From assembly GCA_030028905.1 (NCBI GenBank), contig JALDYZ010000005.1, forward strand, positions 286,003 through 350,002: a stretch of DNA of 64,000 bases, given 5' to 3'. Of the stretch, positions 36,199 through 45,266 are shown piece after piece. This stretch comes from Ferirhizobium litorale (GTDB lineage Bacteria; Pseudomonadota; Alphaproteobacteria; Rhizobiales; Rhizobiaceae). Both the position numbers and the translations under genes were made by a program. Every line of letters begins with the position of its first letter. The first letter of the stretch is position 1. The notes under the pieces are model-generated. The model saw only the letters and a list, made by a program, of their open reading frames with translations, made no database searches and was not told the origin of the DNA.

Positions 36199-37070
36199 AT
36201 CGAACGATTCCTCGGATCCAGAAGGCGTCGGACGTCTTCGCCGACAAAGTTGATGCTCGCGATCAGCCCGAACAACGCCAGGCCGGGAAACAGGCTGATC
36301 CAGTATTGGCCGGTCAACAGGTACTGGAAGCCGCTCGCGACGGTGGATCCGAGGGAGGGCTTGTCGATCGGAACACCCAGCCCCAGGAACGACAGGGTTG
36401 CTTCGAGCGCCACGGCGTGTCCGAGCTCGATCGGGACCAGGGTGATCGCCGGCGCGATACTGTTGGGAAGTAGGTGTCGAAAAATGACCCGCCTGGTGGG
36501 CAACCGCTGCAATCGCGCCGCGTCCAGGTAGGATTTGCTTATTTCGCTCAACGCGACCCCGCGTGCGATCCTTGCGTAGACAGCCCATTGGACAATGATG
36601 ATCGCCAGAATGATGCGATCTATCCCCGGTCCGAGCGTGACGATCGCGATGAGCGCTACCAGGATTGTCGGAAGGCTGAGTTGAAGGTCGACGATGCGCA
36701 TGATGACAACATCGACCCACTTGCCGAAGTAGGCTGCGCTGACGCCCGCGGCAACTCCAATCAGCGCCGCGATCGCGGTGCTGGTGATGGAGACGACGAG
36801 ACTGATGCGCAGACCGTAGAGTATGGTACTCACGATATCTCGTCCGAGACCGTCCGTCCCGAGCAGGTAAGTGTAACCGCCGCCTCCCATGGCCAGAGGC
36901 GGTGAGGAAGCCTCCCAAGCATAGATCTGCAACGGATCATGGGGATTTTGGGGGGCGATGATTGGAGCAACCAGCGCCAGCAGAATGTAGGTGGCGAGCA
37001 GGAGTTTGGACAGGCTGACGCTTTTTCGCGTGGGGCGCTTCCATAGCGCACGGATTGTTTCGACCTTCAT
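36195..37070 (-). CDS. Peptide-type ABC permease (DppC-like)
   Basis: 291 residues with six spans. The N-terminal PRLLGTDGLGRD-like text appears as TYLLGTDGLGRDIVSTILYG. The EAA loop is YARIARGVALSEISKSYLDA, then RLPTRRVIFRHLLPN. It lies between the DppB-like permease and the ATPase in one operon, with a four-base overlap to the ATPase. Confidence 0.93.
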   Translation of the reverse strand: MKVETIRALWKRPTRKSVSLSKLLLATYILLALVAPIIAPQNPHDPLQIYAWEASSPPLAMGGGGYTYLLGTDGLGRDIVSTILYGLRISLVVSITSTAIAALIGVAAGVSAAYFGKWVDVVIMRIVDLQLSLPTILVALIAIVTLGPGIDRIILAIIIVQWAVYARIARGVALSEISKSYLDAARLQRLPTRRVIFRHLLPNSIAPAITLVPIELGHAVALEATLSFLGLGVPIDKPSLGSTVASGFQYLLTGQYWISLFPGLALFGLIASINFVGEDVRRLLDPRNRSI

Positions 37071-37082
37071 GAGATTCCCCCT

Positions 37083-38060
37083 TTATGCGGAAAGGCGCAC
37101 GCGCGGGTCGAGCACGGCGTAGAAGAGATCGACGATCGCGTTCAGCCCGACGAAGGCGACAGAGACGAAAGTCAAGGTCGCCATCAGGACGGGGCGGTCC
37201 AGGAGCTGAATGGAGTCGATCAGAAGCTTGCCCACGCCGGGCCAAGCGAAGATCGTCTCCACAACGACTGCGAAGGCGAGCATTCCTCCGAATTGCATGC
37301 CGACAATCGTCACGATGGGGACGCTGATATTCGGAAGCGTATGCCGGAACAGAATTCGTCGGGATGACAGCCCCTTCGCTCTGCAAAACCGAGTGAAATC
37401 CTGGCTTTCCATTTCGATCGTTCCGGATCGTGCAAGCCGTGCGATGAGTGCGATGTTCGGAACGGCAAGGGCCAATGCAGGTAGCGTAAGGTGCCTCAGG
37501 CCGTCCAGTGTAAGGAAACTCCATTCCCGGCTGAACAACGAGACTGTGGCTCCCCGGCCGCCCGAAGGAAACCAGCCCAATATGACCGCACCAAGCATGA
37601 TGAGCATCATGCTCAGCCAGAACGAGGGAATGCTCAACGCAGATACGCTGGCCTTGAGGACGTTGCGATCCACCGAACTGCCGTGCCGGCGACCGGCGAG
37701 CAGTCCGAGCATAATTCCGGTTGGAGCTGCGATCAGCATCGCGATCGAGGCGAGCTCGAATGTCGCCGGCAATTTGCTCATCACCAGGTCGAAGGCGGGC
37801 AAGTGATAGATATAGGACGTCCCGAAATTACCGGTGACTACGTTCTTGAGGAAAAGCAGGTATTGCTGCCAGAGCGGCTGGTCCAATCCGAGGGCGATTG
37901 TCGCTCTGCGGATGTCTTCGGTGGTGGCTGTCTCGATATTGACGATATTGTAGACGGGGTTGCCCACGCTGTGGATACCGACGAACCCGATCAGCGACAT
38001 GACGAGGAGGAGAAGGAAGGCTTGTGAAAGCCTTCCCCCGACAGTGGTAATGATGGACAT
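37083..38060 (-). CDS. Peptide-type ABC permease (DppB-like)
   Basis: 325 residues from the ATG at 38060, chosen because GGAGG lies about ten bases upstream and the binding-protein stop is only five bases away. LIARLARSGTIEMESQDFTR and AKGLSSRRILFRHTLPN form the cytoplasmic EAA region. It is in the operon with the binding protein and the DppC-like subunit. Confidence 0.92.
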   Translation of the reverse strand: MSIITTVGGRLSQAFLLLLVMSLIGFVGIHSVGNPVYNIVNIETATTEDIRRATIALGLDQPLWQQYLLFLKNVVTGNFGTSYIYHLPAFDLVMSKLPATFELASIAMLIAAPTGIMLGLLAGRRHGSSVDRNVLKASVSALSIPSFWLSMMLIMLGAVILGWFPSGGRGATVSLFSREWSFLTLDGLRHLTLPALALAVPNIALIARLARSGTIEMESQDFTRFCRAKGLSSRRILFRHTLPNISVPIVTIVGMQFGGMLAFAVVVETIFAWPGVGKLLIDSIQLLDRPVLMATLTFVSVAFVGLNAIVDLFYAVLDPRVRLSA

Positions 38061-38065
38061 GACGC

Positions 38066-39655
38066 TCAATCCTCCGACGGCGTGGCTTGCATGGCTGTTG
38101 TCCATCCGCGCGGATGCACCGCGTAGGAGCCGACCTTCTGCCCATGTCCCACAATCAGGTGAAAATGGTAGAGCGGAAGAATGGGATAGTCCGCCATGAC
38201 GAGTTCCGTCGCCCTTGCAAGCGATTCATTTCGTTCAGGACCGGCTTCCATCGCCTTTGCCTTCACCAGCATCTCATCGAAGGACTCGTTGTGATATTTG
38301 CCATAATTCAACGACCCGGTCCCAAGATCGGTATTCGGCGACGCGAGTACCGCGTCGAGGCACAGAGTTACGGCCTCGCCCGAGCACCCCCCGTACCAGA
38401 CCGGATAGTCGCCATTCGACCGCTGTGTCGCGAAGACCGAGAATGGTGCTACGACCGGTTGAACGCTGATTCCGATCCGAGCCCAATTCTGTGCGATCGC
38501 CTGCAAAGACTCGCTGTCGCCCGGATATCTCCCTGCGGGGCCTGCAAGCATGACGTTGAAGCCATCCGAAAAACCCGCTTCGGCCAGAAGCTTCTTTGCC
38601 CCATCGTAATCCGGCGCCTCTACTTTGAGTTTTACCGATGTTCCCGAAAGGCCGGGCGGAAAGAGTTGTGCGGCTGCCGTCCCATATCCAAGCAGGATCC
38701 TGTCGGCGAGGAACGCCCGGTCGGTCGCCATGGTTAGAGCCTGACGCACGCGTTTGTCACGGAAGGGATTTTTGATAGGGTCCCCGGATTTGCCCGTCAC
38801 ACCGGGCGGTTGATCTCGCCCTATATCGAACTGTAGAAAGTTCGACCGCGCGGCGCTGATGCTGTCGACCTTCAAGCCTCGGTTCTCGAGCCCCTCCACG
38901 TCGCGCGCGGGGATGTAGTCGGCAATATCGACGTCACCAGTCGATAAGGCTGCCACGCGGGCTGCAGGGCTCTCGATGACCCGGAACGTGACGTCCGACC
39001 AGGCAGTAGCATTTCCCCAATAAGCGTCGTACCTTACGAGATTGAGGACTTCCCCCGATTGCCAGCTGTCGAACTTGTAGGGGCCGGTTCCAACGGGGCG
39101 CGCTTGCGAATTGAGCTCTTCCGTCGTCGCAAAGCCGTCCGCCTTGTGGGGCATAATGAAGATTGACGTCAGCGACAGCGGGAGCGTTGGGGCATCGCTG
39201 CTTGTTTCGATGACGACCGTCAGCGGATCAGGTGTCGTGACGGCCTTGATCCCCTTCACGTATAACTGAAAGCCGCCGCTCGGTGGTTTCAGGAAATCCC
39301 GCACGCGCTCGATCGAATAGACGACGTCTCGCGCCGTGAACGGAGAGCCGTCGTGGAAACGGACACCATCGCGGAGCTTGAACTCCCATTGGGTCGGCGA
39401 CAACTGTCTCCATGAGGTTGCGAGACCCGGCTGTGGTTCCAGGTGCTCGTCCTGGTTTACCAGCCGTTCATAGATGTGAGACAGTAGCGAAGTGTTCTCG
39501 TTGAGGTCCGCATAATGCGGATCGAGTGTCATCAGTTTGTACGATGTCCCGATGCGCAGTCCCTCCGCAAAGGCGGTCGCCCCAAGCGGCGCAACCGAAA
39601 CCGCCGTGGCGAACGCCGCGGCAAGCAAAGCCGAACCCAGATCCTTTGATGGCAT
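38066..39655 (-). CDS. Peptide-type ABC substrate-binding protein
   Basis: 529 residues. The signal peptide ends near residue 31 (AAAFATAVSVAPLGATAFA). The family 5 pattern is clear: GTSYKLMTLDPHYADLNENT, ERLVNQDEHLEPQPGLATSW, KLRDGVRFHDGSPFTARDVV and VRQALTMATDRAFLADRILL. It is the first gene of the operon. The ligand could be a peptide, opine or glycoside. Confidence 0.93.
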   Translation of the reverse strand: MPSKDLGSALLAAAFATAVSVAPLGATAFAEGLRIGTSYKLMTLDPHYADLNENTSLLSHIYERLVNQDEHLEPQPGLATSWRQLSPTQWEFKLRDGVRFHDGSPFTARDVVYSIERVRDFLKPPSGGFQLYVKGIKAVTTPDPLTVVIETSSDAPTLPLSLTSIFIMPHKADGFATTEELNSQARPVGTGPYKFDSWQSGEVLNLVRYDAYWGNATAWSDVTFRVIESPAARVAALSTGDVDIADYIPARDVEGLENRGLKVDSISAARSNFLQFDIGRDQPPGVTGKSGDPIKNPFRDKRVRQALTMATDRAFLADRILLGYGTAAAQLFPPGLSGTSVKLKVEAPDYDGAKKLLAEAGFSDGFNVMLAGPAGRYPGDSESLQAIAQNWARIGISVQPVVAPFSVFATQRSNGDYPVWYGGCSGEAVTLCLDAVLASPNTDLGTGSLNYGKYHNESFDEMLVKAKAMEAGPERNESLARATELVMADYPILPLYHFHLIVGHGQKVGSYAVHPRGWTTAMQATPSED

Positions 39656-39860
39656 GCTGTTTTCCCTCTTGTGCTAGGCAGACGAACCCGCCGCGATGAA
39701 GAGACTCCACCACGCACGTCTCCCTTCCCACGGAGCGATTGCTTTTCGCTCCGTGGCCGGGTTCTGCTGCGTTCTTGCAAACATCGACAATGGAAGACGT
39801 TAAAAATATGTCAGTATCTTCAGTGAGTTAGAGCGCGCGCGACGGTCCCCGAGGAGAGCT

Positions 39861-40535
39861 TTACTTCCGATCGCAGCCACACTCGGTGTGGGCGGGTGAG
39901 GTCTCCTCAGGGGTCAAAACGGGGACCGCCAGAGTGCTGGTGGCCCTCAAGAGATCCGTCAGCACCGACCGGATCTGAGGCCACGGGAATTCGTCCGCAT
40001 TGGGTTGGGGTGTGCCATGCCAGATGATGGAGTGAAGCTTGGCGATTGCCGCGACCGTCGAAGACGCTGGAGTGGCCCACAATTCCTGCGCGAGCCGGTA
40101 TTCGAGGGCGGCTGCCGCATCTTCTGCCTGTTTGACGAGGGAATAACCCACGACGCTGTCAACCGCGTCCCATTCCCGGCGGCGGGCTTCCAATTGCGCT
40201 TTCGCGTCGGCGCGTCTCTCGGCGAATTCTTCTCCCGTAAGCCAGGAGTCGATCTCTTCCGCGGTCATGGCGATGGCAGGGCAGGCGCGATCCGGAATGG
40301 AAATTTCAACTTGAGGGCTTCGGACTGTGCGAAACATTTTTGTTTCGAGTTGCTGCTGCTTGCTGCAGAGTCGATCGCACTCGCGATGGGCGGCAAGCCA
40401 TGGGCCCCATTTGACGAGCGCGGCATCCGCGTCGGCGCCGCCTGCCGTTGCTCGCTGCAGAAAACGCTCCGTCGCCGTTAGAAAGTTTCTAGGGGTGATT
40501 GCAGGCAAAGTTCTGCTATTCTCAGAATCAGCCAT
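39861..40535 (-). CDS. Hypothetical protein
   Basis: 224 residues, soluble and helical, with no membrane span. It includes AAHRECDRLCSKQQQLETKM, EEIDSWLTGEEFAERRADAK and AQLEARRREWDAVDSVVGYS, suggesting a coiled-coil middle. It ends with Cys pairs (ECGCDRK). I know no domain. It is divergent from the XRE gene at 40637, so that gene may regulate it. Confidence 0.65.
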   Translation of the reverse strand: MADSENSRTLPAITPRNFLTATERFLQRATAGGADADAALVKWGPWLAAHRECDRLCSKQQQLETKMFRTVRSPQVEISIPDRACPAIAMTAEEIDSWLTGEEFAERRADAKAQLEARRREWDAVDSVVGYSLVKQAEDAAAALEYRLAQELWATPASSTVAAIAKLHSIIWHGTPQPNADEFPWPQIRSVLTDLLRATSTLAVPVLTPEETSPAHTECGCDRK

Positions 40536-40636
40536 GATCCGAGCTCCGTACAGCTTGATTGTGGTCAGGCCACACCCATTGCACGAACATTGGGTGGGGC
40601 CGCCTGAAAGGATTCAGACATGCAGACCCTACCAAA

Positions 40637-40909
40637 ATGATTGAAAAGAAATCAAGTGATAAAAATGAAATCACAGGCGCCCAGATAAGAGCGGCGCGCG
40701 CACTAGTGCGATGGAGTGCCAAAGAACTCGCGAGTGCCGCAAATATCGGGGTCGCAACCGTAAGCCGTGCTGAGGTGGAAGATGGAAGACCCACCGTTAC
40801 ATCCGCGAATCTAAAGGCGATTCAGGTAGCACTCGAAACTGCGGGAATAGAGTTCATACCAGTGAATGGTGGCGGAGTCGGAGTTCGCTTTCGAATCGCA
40901 GACAAGTGA
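40637..40909 (+). CDS. XRE-family helix-turn-helix protein
   Basis: 90 residues from the ATG at 40637. ITGAQIRAARALVRWSAKEL and ANIGVATVSRAEVEDGRPTV make the helix-turn-helix, then LKAIQVALETAGIEFIPVNG and GVGVRFR. This is the common small rhizobial XRE form that ends in a GxGVR strand. It is divergent from the gene at 39861. Confidence 0.85.
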   Translation: MIEKKSSDKNEITGAQIRAARALVRWSAKELASAANIGVATVSRAEVEDGRPTVTSANLKAIQVALETAGIEFIPVNGGGVGVRFRIADK

Positions 40910-41291
40910 GTGACAGCGAATTCGCTCTGCCTCGCTCTATAGCCGCAGCAGTCGCCGTTCAAGGAACGATTGCATGCCTCGCCGCCCATCCGCGACGCAA
41001 TAGATCATGTGCACTCCAATGATGCGGTAGAACATGTGTCATGCTTTCGAACGGCCTCAGTTCCTTGGGTAAATTCCCTCGGGTAGGCATTTCTTCAAGG
41101 CTCAAAGTCTGTTGCTCTGCGTCACCTGGATTTCCCGGCATTTTCAAGAGGGGGCGGCTACTCCATGCGACATGGAATGCAACATTCGGCTGTCATCAAT
41201 CCCGCCCTACCTGAACTGGAGTACAGGTTGACGGTCAACCGTCAGCGCAGCAATTTCTCGCCGCCAATGAATCCATACAAGGAGGGCAGAG
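40910..41291. other. Intergenic stretch
   Basis: 382 bases before the DUF982 gene. I see no gene I can support. A good ribosome binding site (AAGGAGGGC) at its end belongs to the DUF982 gene. Confidence 0.35.
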
Positions 41292-41672
41292 ATGGCAGAT
41301 ATGCTGTTCGACTCCCCGGTTTTCGTAGTGCGCGGGGGGTGCGTTCAAGAGGTTGCCGGCCTCGACGATGCATTTGCTCTGCTCGACGATTGGCCGGAAG
41401 ATCGACAGGACATGGTCTTCGAGGTCGTTTACAAGGCCTGCAGGGATGCGTACGTGGGGCTGCTACCACTAAGCGTCTCCGAGCAGACATTCCGGCAGTT
41501 CTCTAAGAGGGTTGGTATTCTGTACCGGGTAGAAGAGATACCTAGCCTGGGCACATCGGGAAGTGACTGCCTTCAAGATCGCTTGCGAGCCAACCGTCCG
41601 CCTGACGCACAAGATTGGCGCATGCTCAATAGTGGATCTTTGGTTGGCAATGAGAACCGAGTGAGATTGTAA
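41292..41672 (+). CDS. DUF982 family protein
   Basis: 126 residues after AAGGAGGGC. The DUF982 core is in the first 80 residues: DDAFALLDDWPEDRQDMVFE, VVYKACRDAYVGLLPLSVSE and FRQFSKRVGIL. DUF982 proteins are short, numerous on rhizobial replicons and of unknown function. The C-terminal 45 residues are not typical and may be a shifted frame. The next gene starts at the base after its stop. Confidence 0.8.
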   Translation: MADMLFDSPVFVVRGGCVQEVAGLDDAFALLDDWPEDRQDMVFEVVYKACRDAYVGLLPLSVSEQTFRQFSKRVGILYRVEEIPSLGTSGSDCLQDRLRANRPPDAQDWRMLNSGSLVGNENRVRL

Positions 41673-42032
41673 ATGCACTATGTTTTCGAGAGTGAAGCCG
41701 TAGCTGAGCTATTTGCGATCGCTGCCGATAGCGGCGGCACGAACCTTGATCAGCAATATGGGCCTTGGAAGCTGTTCAACGAGGTTCAGCTTACCCCCGA
41801 CAAAATGGGGATCGTCGGTTTGCACACAGATGCGACAACTGCATTGAAGGACGTCGAAGAGCCGGAACTCATTATATACTGTCTGCATTTGTCTTTGACT
41901 GAACGGCGAATGAGCCGCACCGCTTCGCGCAACTGGAATCTCAAATGCCACACGCGAATATGCACATTGAGAACTTGTACAAGGCAAAGCGATTCCTCAT
42001 TGAGGAACGCCGGGCTACCGTGCAGAAAATGA
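41673..42032 (+). CDS. Hypothetical protein
   Basis: 119 residues. The first 75 look like a real protein (SEAVAELFAIAADSGGTNLD, QQYGPWKLFNEVQLTP), with no known domain. From about residue 80 it becomes Ser/Arg/Cys-rich and overlaps the next gene, so the true end may be earlier if a frameshift is present. It starts directly after the DUF982 stop. Confidence 0.5.
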   Translation: MHYVFESEAVAELFAIAADSGGTNLDQQYGPWKLFNEVQLTPDKMGIVGLHTDATTALKDVEEPELIIYCLHLSLTERRMSRTASRNWNLKCHTRICTLRTCTRQSDSSLRNAGLPCRK

Positions 42033-42175
42033 TCACTAGCCCAATCGAAGCTAGCCGACGCGCCAAGGAACTAGCCGCGCTCCAGCAGGCGATTGACGCG
42101 ATCGAGCGTGCTCTCAAGGACGAGGTTCGGACAGCGCAAGATGATATGGCGGACAATAGCTATGGGGCATTCTAG
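41945..42175 (+). CDS. Small helical hypothetical protein
   Basis: 76 residues, overlapping the preceding frame by 88 bases. The protein is strongly helical and charged (YKAKRFLIEERRATVQKM, RRAKELAALQQAIDAIERAL), like a coiled-coil, which is much more protein-like than the frame it overlaps. The family is unknown. Confidence 0.5.
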   Translation: MPHANMHIENLYKAKRFLIEERRATVQKMITSPIEASRRAKELAALQQAIDAIERALKDEVRTAQDDMADNSYGAF

Positions 42176-42613
42176 ATCTTCCACAGATCGCCGGCTTTGG
42201 TTTCTGCCTTCCCGTCCGCTGCGCTCGGCTGAGCTGCCCCCGGTTCTGAGAAAATTAGCGGCGCTAAGGTGGCGCCGCCAGTTGGTTGCTATGCAATCCC
42301 GGATCGGGAATCAGTTCCGCTACTGGGGGTAAGCCGGCGCTGGGGTGGTGCTGTTCGGCGTGATCGAACCGGTCGGCTGATTTGCCGCATCCCTTTCGGC
42401 CTGAATCATGGCCAGCGTCTTGAAGTGCGGCGCCGCGCTCAGGCTTTCGGCTGATTCCGTCGTGGTGAGCCTCAGGCTGCCATCGGTTGCATCCTGGTTA
42501 ACCATGACAGAAGCAGCCCGATCCCTGTCGCGCACCCTTCCCGTCACCGGTACACCGGAACCCGCCAATCTCGCCAATGTGCCTCCTACGAGCCTTTGCA
42601 CGGAAAAGCGGGG
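42176..42613. other. Stretch with no supported gene
   Basis: 438 bases. A minus-strand frame of 93 codons (42320-42601) has a plausible soluble C-terminal half (SLRLTTTESAESLSAAPHFK), but it lacks a ribosome binding site and a normal start, so I do not call it a gene. Confidence 0.3.
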
Positions 42614-42883
42614 CTAAAGGGAGGTGCTGGCCAGTCGGTCCCCATATTGATCGGCAATCTCGAGACATGTGTGGCAATCGAGAATGCCGCCCTGCCAAAC
42701 CACAATTGCTTCATGGGTGTCCATGCCTACTTCGTCTGCAGCGGCCAACTGCAGGATGGCATCGCCGAGTGGCATGTTACAGGGGGCCTGCTCCACCGGA
42801 CTCCCATCACTGGATTGAGTAATTAGACCGCAGAGCGTGGCCAAGATCTGTCGCTTGTTAAATACATCGTCGAACTTGTCCAT
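42614..42883 (-). CDS. Hypothetical protein
   Basis: 89 residues from the ATG at 42883, preceded by GGTGGAGGAAAGG. It is soluble, with MDKFDDVFNKRQILATLCGL and a C-terminal CHTCLEIADQYGDRL. It is downstream of the helix-turn-helix gene at 42943 on the same strand (59-base gap). I recognise no family. Confidence 0.55.
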   Translation of the reverse strand: MDKFDDVFNKRQILATLCGLITQSSDGSPVEQAPCNMPLGDAILQLAAADEVGMDTHEAIVVWQGGILDCHTCLEIADQYGDRLASTSL

Positions 42884-42942
42884 CGCCTTTCCTCCACCAG
42901 AGTGGAACGATTGGGATGTCTGACTGTTCCTTAAAAACGGGT

Positions 42943-43200
42943 TTATCTCTCCAACCACTCCCAACTGTCCTCACCGTCGAGGGTGGGCGGCACATTCTTC
43001 CTGTTTCTTCTGCTTCCAAGACCGTGTCGCCGATCGAGCCACGCACATACGGCCGGCCAGTACCGACGATTGGCGAAGAAGGGATCGGGCGCAGGGAAGC
43101 CCTTCGAACGATAAACAGCCGTCCTGAACTGTTGCATTGTGAGACCGAGGCGCGCAGCGCACTCATCATCGGTTACGAAGAGTGTATCTGATTTAGCCAT
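42943..43200 (-). CDS. Small helix-turn-helix protein, excisionase-like
   Basis: 85 residues. LFVTDDECAARLGLTMQQFR gives a helix-turn-helix, followed by YRSKGFPAPDPFFANRRYWP and AVCAWLDRRHGLG, the pattern of AlpA/excisionase-like winged helices (small protein, prophage or integrative element type). It is probably upstream of the hypothetical gene at 42614. I cannot say whether it is functional. Confidence 0.6.
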   Translation of the reverse strand: MAKSDTLFVTDDECAARLGLTMQQFRTAVYRSKGFPAPDPFFANRRYWPAVCAWLDRRHGLGSRRNRKNVPPTLDGEDSWEWLER

Positions 43201-43329
43201 ACAACTCGTTAATCAGGCAGCAACCGAAACGTCAACCCATTGTTTTTACGGGCAATAACTTGAGCTGTGGGTTCTCTCTGCCTGCTCTATTTTATCCTAT
43301 AGTGTTCCCGAGCAGGTAGGGAGGTCGCC

Positions 43330-43601
43330 ATGATCACCAAAATCGCCTCGCAGTACTTCAGCCCCGCGTCCTCGCCATGATCCAGGGCATCTATGACGAG
43401 GTAACCAAACGCCGTGGTTTCCGAACCATCCAACCGACCGCAATCTGTTCGCGATTGACCTGATCCGCTTTTACGAGAACGGCATGACCGAACCCCACGC
43501 GTTGCGGAAGTTCGCATTGGAGTACGCCGAAAGGCACTTTGCTCTGCCGAGACGCGGACTGACAGAAAGCGGGGAAGAGATCGCGCCACGCATGCCCTAG
43601 A
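43330..43601 (+). pseudogene. Small conserved gene, frameshifted twice
   Basis: The start codon at 43330 gives MITKIASQYFSP. The next frame gives VLAMIQGIYDEVTKRRGF (ATG at 43378). The third gives RNLFAIDLIRFYENGMTEPH, then LRKFALEYAERHF, up to 43601. All three read as one protein of about 88 residues without gaps, so single-base losses have broken it near 43370 and 43430. I do not know its function. Confidence 0.6.
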
Positions 43602-43669
43602 ATCGCCAAAACCTCACCACAGGTTGCGGCTGCCTGATGGGGTCTCCCTCCTAGCAAGACCGCGACTAG

Positions 43670-43694
43670 CCCGCCTCTTGGCGGGTATTTTTTT
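43670..43694 (+). terminator. Rho-independent terminator
   Basis: CCCGCC and GGCGGG pair around TCTT and are followed by TATTTTTTT, a clear intrinsic terminator for plus-strand transcription. Confidence 0.8.
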
Positions 43695-43869
43695 GAAAAG
43701 CAGGGAACCAAACCGACGTGCGTGCGTTTGCGCGTTAGCCGCTTCGCGCGGTCAGGGCCTCGGGGTCACACGGCTCACATAGCAATCGAGGCCCGCACCC
43801 AAGTTTCGCTGCAGCGGTAACCGGGCGCCGATCGTCCCCGCGAACCCCGGTCTTGTCGTCTAAAGCGGT

Positions 43870-43917
43870 GGAGGCCCGACGTCACCCGATGTTTCGGTCA
43901 GCCGGACCTCCTTTTCC
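43870..43917 (+). terminator. Terminator-like inverted repeat, first copy
   Basis: GGAGGCCCG (43870-43878) pairs, with one mismatch, with CGGACCTCC (43903-43911), followed by a T-rich run (TTTTCC). The same design recurs at 44484-44540. Confidence 0.55.
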
Positions 43918-43959
43918 TTTGGCGCTAGTGGAGGCGTCAATCGGGAGAGTTCGGGTCGG

Positions 43960-44130
43960 GTGAACACGCGTACCCGGATCCGGGCTCTCCCACCTTCCCC
44001 TGCTTTTGACTGTCGGTTAAAAAACTGGATCGGGGCGAAGGAGGCACGGGTATGCGCTATTGTGGGCGGGAGTCTCGCATTGATCGTTGTTGGCGGTGCC
44101 CTGATGTGGGCGGTGCTTAACTGGTGGTGA
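43960..44130 (+). CDS. Small single-span membrane protein
   Basis: 56 residues with a GTG start. The C-terminal part is strongly hydrophobic (CAIVGGSLALIVVGGALMWA), ending in NWW. The N-terminal part is basic and Pro-rich (RTRIRALPPSP). No good ribosome binding site is visible, so the start is doubtful. It lies between two copies of a terminator and before a Pro-rich membrane protein. Confidence 0.35.
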   Translation: MNTRTRIRALPPSPAFDCRLKNWIGAKEARVCAIVGGSLALIVVGGALMWAVLNWW

Positions 44131-44216
44131 GAAGAAATGCCAGGGATCCTCACAGTTGAAAAATCAACTGCTTGCTCCAAGTCCTAATTATAGGACGTCA
44201 ACAAGAGGAGTTCCCC

Positions 44217-44459
44217 GTGAACAGAAACGTTGTCATCGCAATCATCGTGCTCGTACTCGTCACCCTCGCGGTGTTTTATCTCGTACCGACGTCCAGCCCA
44301 CCGCTAGTAGAGACTCCTCCTGCAACCACGACCGAAACAGCTCCGGCACCGGAGCCGCCCCCAGCAGCCGAAACTGCGCCAACCGTCCCGGAACCAACTG
44401 CGCCTGATCCGACCACACCGACACCACCACCACCTACAGCCCCAGCACCCGCGCAATAG
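44217..44459 (+). CDS. Proline-rich membrane-anchored hypothetical protein
   Basis: 80 residues. GAGGAG precedes the GTG start at 44217. The first 22 residues form a membrane anchor (VVIAIIVLVLVTLAVFYLVP), the rest is a low-complexity Pro/Ala/Thr tail (PATTTETAPAPEPPPAAET and similar). Similar small secreted or anchored tails occur in rhizobia with no known function. A terminator follows at 44484. Confidence 0.6.
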   Translation: MNRNVVIAIIVLVLVTLAVFYLVPTSSPPLVETPPATTTETAPAPEPPPAAETAPTVPEPTAPDPTTPTPPPPTAPAPAQ

Positions 44460-44483
44460 TTTGCCTTTCGCGCTGGAGCAACG

Positions 44484-44540
44484 GAGGCCCGATCTGCCCC
44501 CACCCTCGATCTCTCGATAAGCCGGGCCTCCCTTCTTTTG
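44484..44540 (+). terminator. Terminator-like inverted repeat, second copy
   Basis: GGAGGCCCG (44484-44492) pairs perfectly with CGGGCCTCC (44524-44532), followed by CTTCTTTT. It ends the Pro-rich protein's transcript. A paralogous copy is at 43870. Confidence 0.65.
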
Positions 44541-44869
44541 GGTAAGCTGACAGCGATGCATCATTCGTGCTAGATCGTATCTAGTTCATTGCTTTTTCTG
44601 CTTGCACTGAACGCTTATGCAAGAACTAGGCTCGAGCCGTGCTTCACCGCTGGCTTGGGCCGTTTGTTTGGTGGGCTGGACACAAGACGTTTCCGGGGCC
44701 ACGCGCCTACGGCAAACGTACCGCCTAAGCCGAAAGTGGTACATCAAACGTTACTAATTCGCTAACGTTGACGGACGTTTTGAGAACACGCACCGAACGC
44801 GGCGAGAACATCGTCTGCTCCCGTGTTAAAGGTAAGCGGCAGGGAGACCCCATCTGGCGCGGATGATGT
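44541..44869. other. Intergenic stretch before the IS110 remnant
   Basis: About 330 bases without a supportable gene. It may include the lost end of the insertion sequence, but I see no clear boundary repeat. Confidence 0.3.
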
Positions 44870-45266
44870 TGAGCGGAGAAGCTTGTGTGTACGATGGACG
44901 ACCCGCGCCGTTTGTTACGCCAGCGACTTAATCGGAGCGGAACAAACCGCCGGTCGCGTCACTGCTTCGCAAATAGCCGCAGCATCCGCAGCGTCATTCT
45001 TTTGCCGAGCGACGTAGGGCTTCACATATCAAGCGCGGAGCATCCTGGCGTCATGGCCAAGAGCCCGAATCTCGCGTACCCAGTGATGCGACGAGGCACA
45101 CTCGCCTCCATGGTCCGACAACACAAGGCGGCAACTTGGCGAAGAAGCTCAGCACCTCCTCACGGCGAAGCTTCTTCTGGAGAACAGGGCGGCCTCTTGC
45201 ATCGGCTCCACAAACCTGAAAAATCCGTTTTGCCAGATCGAGCCCGACCGTCGTTACTTCGTTCAT
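44870..45266 (-). pseudogene. IS110-family transposase remnant
   Basis: From the ATG at 45266 the protein reads MNEVTTVGLDLAKRIFQVCG and RREEVLSFFAKLPPCVVG, the IS110 N-terminal DEDD domain start with the first catalytic Asp (GLDLAK). After that the frame is lost, but HHWVREIRALGHDARM, YVKPYVARQKNDAADAAAIC and EAVTRP can be read in other frames. The second domain with the Ser motif is absent. It is a degraded copy. Confidence 0.75.

Noticed and set aside
42320..42601. Possible 93-codon gene on the minus strand
   Set aside because: It has only a GTG start without a ribosome binding site, and no recognisable protein. The region also has frames on the other strand.
42614..43200. A complete integrative element with excisionase
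   Set aside because: The small helix-turn-helix gene has no intact integrase beside it, and no attachment repeats were found, so I report only the gene.
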